This document shows, piece after piece, positions 59,513 through 64,000 of a stretch of 64,000 nucleotides of DNA. Numbering within the stretch: position 1 is the first letter of the stretch; each line of letters starts with the position of its first letter. This stretch comes from Anagrus nilaparvatae (Eukaryota > Arthropoda > Insecta > Hymenoptera > Mymaridae), in contig JAKSXM010000007.1 of the NCBI GenBank assembly GCA_022575985.1, positions 60,976,501 through 61,040,500 on the forward strand, read 5' to 3'. The notes under the pieces were generated by a model. It made no database searches. It was not told where the DNA came from and worked only from the letters and a program-made list of their open reading frames with translations. Position numbers and translations under genes: made by a program.

Positions 59513-59640
59513 TGGATATTTGTAATAACAATAATTCTAAATCATATAAACAAGTAATAAACACCAACATAGACCATGTTATTAAAGGAAGAAAGCGCTA
59601 CTAGATCAAAAACCGTTTTATGGTATTCATAGATCACAAT

Positions 59641-59975
59641 ATTGAGAACACGAGCCTCCCACTTTTTCCTTACTTTTAGCGGCGATTGCTGTAACTTTAC
59701 ACCCAAGCGGGTTAAGTTTAAAAATTAGTATAAATTATAATAGCATTTTAAAAAGAATTTTTTACTTTAATTTATTTAAATTAATGTATTAATAAAAGAT
59801 AAAATTAATTTTAAATATTTTAGAAATAATTAATTTTAAATATTTTAGAAATTAATTTTTAATAAAATAATTAGATTATTTTTTTTTAAATTCTTTAAAC
59901 TCTACGCGCTTGGGTATAAAGTTACAGCGATTGCCGCTAGAAGTAAAAAAATAGAGGGAGGCGCGCGTTCTCAAT
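59641..59975. mobile_element. 335-bp MITE with ~75-bp terminal inverted repeats
   Basis: ATTGAGAACACGAGCCTCCC at the left faces GGGAGGCGCGCGTTCTCAAT at the right. Both arms continue with TAGCGGC..TTGCTGTAACTTTA (or its complement) and a CCCAAGCG segment. The interior is almost pure A/T. Confidence 0.75.
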
Positions 59976-60479
59976 CCATACATTTTTTGTCTCTACCTAT
60001 TATGTAAATATAAATATCAGTAAAAGAATAACGTCGTGAATTTTTAAGTATTAAAAAAATATGTTGGATTTTAATATAATGTAACCTTAAAATTCATTTT
60101 ATACATTTTATTGAAATTTAATTTTAAAATATTAGTTAATCAAAATAAATTTATGATTTTTTGACGATATAAGTTAGAAACAGTAAAAAAAAATTAATGA
60201 ACAAGAGGAAATAATTTTCATTTATCTATTTCAGCCCCGGAAAGTATATATTAAATCCACCTATATTGTGCTGGAAGACCTTAAAATATAAAAGTACTTT
60301 CATGCGTATATATAAGTATATCGATTTATACAAAATTTGGGTATAAGGTATTGGTTACAATAACTGCAAAGTAATATCTAAATTCTCTCGTCTCTCCAAT
60401 AAACAATAGTTACATACATATTAAAAATATACTAGTAATTATATACTAGTTTTTCCAATCTTTTTTTTAGATGCGTTCG
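59976..60479. other. Intergenic, nothing recognised
   Basis: AT-rich sequence without a gene. It leads into the LTR-type leader that starts at about 60,480. Confidence 0.35.
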
Positions 60480-60779
60480 AAATATAACCACCAGATAACA
60501 GGTACTTATTAGCTCCCGTGGGGACACAGATGGCAACTACCATAAATCGCTCCCGCAAGCGATAAGTCGACCCCTTGATCTATATATAAGAAGCTAACAA
60601 GGCCCAACCGAACATCTAAGGCACAGGTTACCATCATTGCCTTACTGAAGAGTCCAGATGGTAACCTCGGGACGAAACGGCATAGTAGGAATCCGCTCGA
60701 TCCTACATTGGTGACCCCGACATGATCTACACACGCAACTTCTGATCGAAAAGAACAGTGCAGCTAGAAATAACACACT
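60480..60779 (+). mobile_element. LTR-retrotransposon leader (R/U5 and primer-binding type)
   Basis: Markedly GC-richer than its surroundings. A TATA-like CTATATATAAG at about 60,580 is followed about 110 bp later by CTACATTGGTGACCCCGACA. A TTGGTGACCCCGAC motif directly after an LTR end in -ACA is the usual arrangement in insect Gypsy-type elements. The ATG of the next frame lies about 70 bp further on. The LTR's 5' edge and any second LTR were not found. Confidence 0.5.
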
Positions 60780-61223
60780 ATGTCTGGGTTACACGTTGTC
60801 ACCGCGGGAACCACAGCAGGATCGGTGAATCCCGTAAGGGAATCAACCGTATTTGAAATAGCCACGTTAGATATACTTGGCCAAATCAAGCTTGTAGAGC
60901 TTGAAAATTTAGAACGCTATGCGTTGATACATACTGAAGTAAGTAAAGACTTCAACCATAAACGGGTGCTATTCCCAATAGAACAGAAAGAGTACTCTGA
61001 AATACCTTCAATGTATGACGTTAGAATTTTAAATTCTCGAAATACATATATGGATTCTCCCGAGGACTTCGTGGATGATGTGGTTTCTCAAGTTATGGTA
61101 ACTTTGAAACCTGAAGTATATAATTTCAATGCAAAAGATGATTTTGTGAAGAGGTATTCAATACTTCGATTTTCTGATTTGATGCTCTTTATGGCGTCTG
61201 TTGAATTTACACATAAGTATTGA
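60780..61223 (+). CDS. Unknown 147-codon frame behind an LTR leader
   Basis: ATG frame of 147 codons. The first ~20 residues (MSGLHVVTAGTTAGSVNP) fit the start of a Gypsy-type gag. The remainder does not look like gag: no CCHC box and no WF.QLE motif. It reads VFEIATLDILGQIKLVELEN, KRVLFPIEQKEYSEIPSMYD and DSPEDFVDDVVSQVMVTLKP. A coding-like stretch continues past the stop (61,224-61,300). One explanation is a different sequence, perhaps of viral origin, joined to the leader. Unrecognised. Confidence 0.4.
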   Translation: MSGLHVVTAGTTAGSVNPVRESTVFEIATLDILGQIKLVELENLERYALIHTEVSKDFNHKRVLFPIEQKEYSEIPSMYDVRILNSRNTYMDSPEDFVDDVVSQVMVTLKPEVYNFNAKDDFVKRYSILRFSDLMLFMASVEFTHKY

Positions 61224-61444
61224 AGGGCTATCCTGACACGTGCTAAAGACAATTCCTTTATATCCGAGAACGGTACTACTCCTCGATGGTATAATAATTT
61301 TTTATTTATTATGTATAAAATTTACATATCTACTAATGTAGGCTCTATAAATTTACAATAAATTTTTTTGGCAATATTTAGCATTAAAATTTACATACAG
61401 TTGAAAAATTGTAAACAATATACTTTTATGAAAGAAAAAGATGT

Positions 61445-61641
61445 TGTTGAAATATAAGTAAATTTAAGTAAGAATTAATTTATATAATTCTGAAATATAA
61501 TAAGTGTGTATTGTAAGTTTCGGGCGATGGCTCAGTCTGTTTTTACGTATAGTTGATAAGAAATGTAACACATAATGTATAATGTATATATTTAATAACT
61601 TAATTTTATATATTAGAATAAAGTATTCAATTATTTTAACA
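61445..61641 (+). repeat. Probable 5' LTR of the copia element
   Basis: It begins TGTTGAAAT and ends TTTTAACA (TG...CA with short inverted ends) and is followed directly by TGGTAGCAT, which resembles the initiator-Met-tRNA primer site of copia elements. The copia gag starts about 190 bp later. No 3' LTR was found in the window, so the boundary is provisional. Confidence 0.5.
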
Positions 61642-63386
61642 TGGTAGCATTAATGAATATTTCTTAAACTGAGTATTGAGTGATGATGAAAATAATAAAA
61701 AAAGTGATGACGAAAGTGAAGAATTAAGTTTTTTTGAATTATTTAAATTGGCAAAAGAAAATTTTAAACAATAAGAAATAAAAGTTAAAGGATTTGAAAA
61801 ATTTAAAGAAGAAAGTGAAGAAGGCAAAATGGCCGACGAAGTAAAAATAGTGCTGCCAATATTTGATGGCAAGGATTATAGCACGTGGAAGAAAAAAATT
61901 TTGACATATTTAAAATTAAAAAAATGTGATCACGTAGCAACGAGGAAAATGAATGATACAAAAAATAAAGATACACGGGACGCAAAAACTGATTTGAAAG
62001 CAGTCAATTATTTATACGCCAAATGGAATTTATAAGGCCTAGTCTACATAACCGTACTGCACGGCGCAACCCAATGCTATTGATATAGGCTTGCGTTTGC
62101 GGTGTCACGTGACTCCTATACCAATAGCATTGGGCTGCGCCGTGCGGTGCGGTTATGTAGACTAGGCCTAAGTGATGAGGAAACGGCTTTTGATATTATA
62201 AAAAAATTAGATAGCATTAATTTACGTGAATCAACAACGTTACAAATATGTGTAAGAAATAAAATAGAAAAATTGAAGTTAAAAGATTTTGAGGAATCTG
62301 GGGATTTTTTCAGTATGTTTGAAAAATTAATTATTGAATTAAGAAATGCTTGTGCACAAGTAAATGAAAAAGAAAAATTAAGTTAACTATTAAGAAAAAA
62401 AGTTTGGGTTTTATTCGAAATAAATATGACAATTGCTTATATAGTATTAACAAAGAAAATTAAAAAGTATATTTGATTATTTTTTTAGATGATTTACTTA
62501 TTTGCTGTAAAAGTCAAGAAAAGTTAAATTTTATTAAAAATTTATTGACACAAAAATTTTAAATGAAAGATATGGGACAAGTTAAGACATATTTGGGAAT
62601 AAATATAGAATATAATCATGAAAATAATTTTATGATATTAGAACAAGCAGAGTATATTGAATGATTAGCTAAAAGGTACAACTTAGAAAATCAAAAATTT
62701 TATAATACTCCAATGGAGCAAAATTTGAAATGTGAACCCGCGCAGTCTGTGTCAGATAATATTGAATATAGAAATTTAATCGGAGCACTATTGTACTTAA
62801 GTTCAGGTGCAAGATTAGATATCAGTTACAGCGTAAATTATTTAAGTAGATTTAAAAATTGTTATAATGATACCCACTATAAATAAGCCCTAAGAATTTT
62901 AAAGTATTTATACATACTGAAGATTTAAAATTAACTTTTAAGAAAAATATAAATTCGGAAATTATTGATTGTTTTGTTGACGCAGACTGGGCTGGTGATA
63001 TTGTGGATAGAAAATCTACAACTGGTTATGTAATTAGAGTGTATGGAAATGTAATATATTGGGAATCAAAGAAACAAGGTAGTAAAACGAAATCTTCGAC
63101 AGCTGCAGAGTATGTAGCACTGTCAGAAGTTGTAAGTGAATTAATATTAATAAAAGATATATTAACATTTTTTGATATTGAGATTGAAAAACCAATTAGA
63201 ATATATGAGGATAATTCGGGAGCTATTGAGATAGCTGAATACGGTAATCTTACAAAAAATTCTAAGTACATTGAAACGCATTATCACTTTGTAAACGAAG
63301 AATACTTGAAAGGAAATATAGTTGTAATCAAAATAAACTCAGAATATAATTTAGCAGATATTTTTATATTTAAGACCAGGGGCTGA
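61642..63386 (+). mobile_element. Defective Ty1/copia retrotransposon
   Basis: Gag starts at 61,829 (MADEVKIVLPIFDGKDYSTW) and continues after an inserted MITE with AFDIIKKLDSINLRESTTLQ and VRNKIEKLKLKDFEESG. Protease, integrase and the first part of reverse transcriptase are missing. RT resumes near 62,470 with the active-site FLDDLLICCK, then VKTYLGINIEYNHEN, NLIGALLYLSSGARLDI and LSRF. RNase H follows at 63,003-63,386: DADWAGD, DRKSTTGYV, KSSTAAEYVALSE and YEDNSGAI. At least three in-frame stops occur in RT. The end of the RNase H region runs into unrelated sequence at about 63,375. Confidence 0.85.
62036..62168. mobile_element. 133-bp MITE in copia gag, TAA target duplication
   Basis: The 47-base arms 62,036-62,082 and 62,122-62,168 are reverse complements with three mismatches, starting GGCCTAGTCTACATAACC. 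TAA flanks each end (62,033-62,035 and 62,169-62,171). A 3-bp TWA duplication is the mark of PIF/Harbinger insertions. At its centre is the palindrome GTCACGTGAC (62,104-62,113). It interrupts gag between the KWNL and SDEETAF codons. Confidence 0.85.
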
Positions 63387-63873
63387 GCAAGGTCCCTTAA
63401 GCAAACCACAAGAACATGAAAACGCTTGCACAGATCTCCAAGTAGTAGATCCAACAACATATAAACCTCATTTGAAAACCCTTAAAGGAGAAAGACTACC
63501 TTGGGAAAAAGGTATGACAGATAAAGACATCTTGTTAGCAAAACAGAAAGAGGAAGAGAATAAAAAATTGTTTTATGAAAATATGAAAAGAAAGGGGTTT
63601 CAAAACAGGTTAGATGCATTTATTGAGCCCTGGTGGCCAACTTTTTTTACAGAGATTATTAGTAGTTTTATACAAAGTTTTATACCAGAGTACAAATTCA
63701 CAGAGCCATCATTAGGTTCTATTGTAATAATAATACAGATGATATTTTATGCCATTATTTGTTGGTGCTTAGGTAAGATAAGTCATATAATAGTTATTTT
63801 GTTACACATTTTTTTATTCTATGAGACTGATGGAAGAATTTTTAGGATTTACATTCATATTTATAGTTACTAA
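63355..63873 (+). CDS. Unknown frame with C-terminal membrane segments
   Basis: Open from just inside the copia end to a TAA at 63,871; the first ATG in frame is at 63,514. The hydrophilic part contains RLPWEKGMTDKDILLAKQKE and a charged coiled-coil-like stretch, then an aromatic FIEPWWPTFFTEIISSFI. This is followed by two strongly hydrophobic segments (about 63,715-63,780 and 63,783-63,828) that look like transmembrane helices. A second frame overlapping the 3' end continues to 63,964 (KIKKILTRPSARTAYDE), so a frameshift near 63,835 may have cut off a cytoplasmic tail. I cannot identify the family. Confidence 0.4.
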   Translation, partial: QIFLYLRPGAEQGPLSKPQEHENACTDLQVVDPTTYKPHLKTLKGERLPWEKGMTDKDILLAKQKEEENKKLFYENMKRKGFQNRLDAFIEPWWPTFFTEIISSFIQSFIPEYKFTEPSLGSIVIIIQMIFYAIICWCLGKISHIIVILLHIFLFYETDGRIFRIYIHIYSY

Positions 63874-64000
63874 GATTAAGAAAATATTGACCAGACCTAG
63901 TGCCAGAACAGCTTATGATGAAATAAATTATAGTTTTAATAGAAACACATACTCTTTACAGTAATATGATATTTATATATGTATACTAACATTAGCGTTC

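Noticed and set aside
62102..62386. Separate ATG gene starting inside the MITE
   Set aside because: The first ~22 codons are MITE sequence; the rest is the interrupted copia gag, so it is not an independent gene.

Overview
The window reads as arthropod, most likely insect, nuclear DNA. It is very AT-rich, its genes are cut by many short GT-AG introns, and it is crowded with small inverted-repeat transposons. Seven host genes are complete or nearly so, and I rebuilt their exon structures with consistent reading phase: NDUFAF6 (-), a UBE2L3-type E2 (+), DNA2 (-), IGHMBP2 (+), PEX5 (-), NAGLU (-) and MARC/MTARC (+). A single-exon cytochrome P450, a truncated P450 duplicate and an S1-family secreted protease follow on the + strand. 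A 54-residue N-terminal piece of an unrecognised gene lies at the left edge. The species is not determinable from sequence alone. The P450 looks like the insect CYP3 clan, and a small-genome, AT-rich insect such as a parasitoid wasp would fit, but that is inference.

Layout. 1-8.1 kb: a gene start, then repeats: a degenerate satellite split by a dead non-LTR retrotransposon, a second tandem array split by a nested inverted-repeat element, and a 1.1-kb foldback. 8.1-9.3 kb: NDUFAF6. 9.3-18.3 kb: a gene desert with several foldback elements and a perfect 42-bp palindrome. 18.3-39.5 kb: the gene-dense core. UBE2L3 and DNA2 are tail to tail; DNA2 and IGHMBP2 are head to head over about 470 bp with an E2F-like site; IGHMBP2 and PEX5 are tail to tail; NAGLU follows. 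41.5-50.4 kb: MARC, the P450 with its partial duplicate, and the protease.

51.4-64 kb is a different landscape with no recognisable intact host gene. Two ~500-bp direct repeats carrying the same unknown 88-codon frame bracket about 4 kb that holds a broken MADF-domain gene and two unrecognised, virus- or transposon-like open frames. To the right are a fourfold 68-bp minisatellite, several foldback MITEs (one inside an older coding fragment), an LTR-element leader joined to an unknown 147-codon frame, a deleted copia element carrying a 133-bp MITE, and an unknown membrane-protein frame running to the window end. This is the part most likely to hold undescribed material. I cannot name its families and do not claim a functioning system.

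The host genes do not form one pathway. DNA2 and IGHMBP2 are related SF1B helicases that may share a promoter; PEX5 (peroxisome import), NAGLU (lysosome), NDUFAF6 and MARC (mitochondria) are housekeeping genes.
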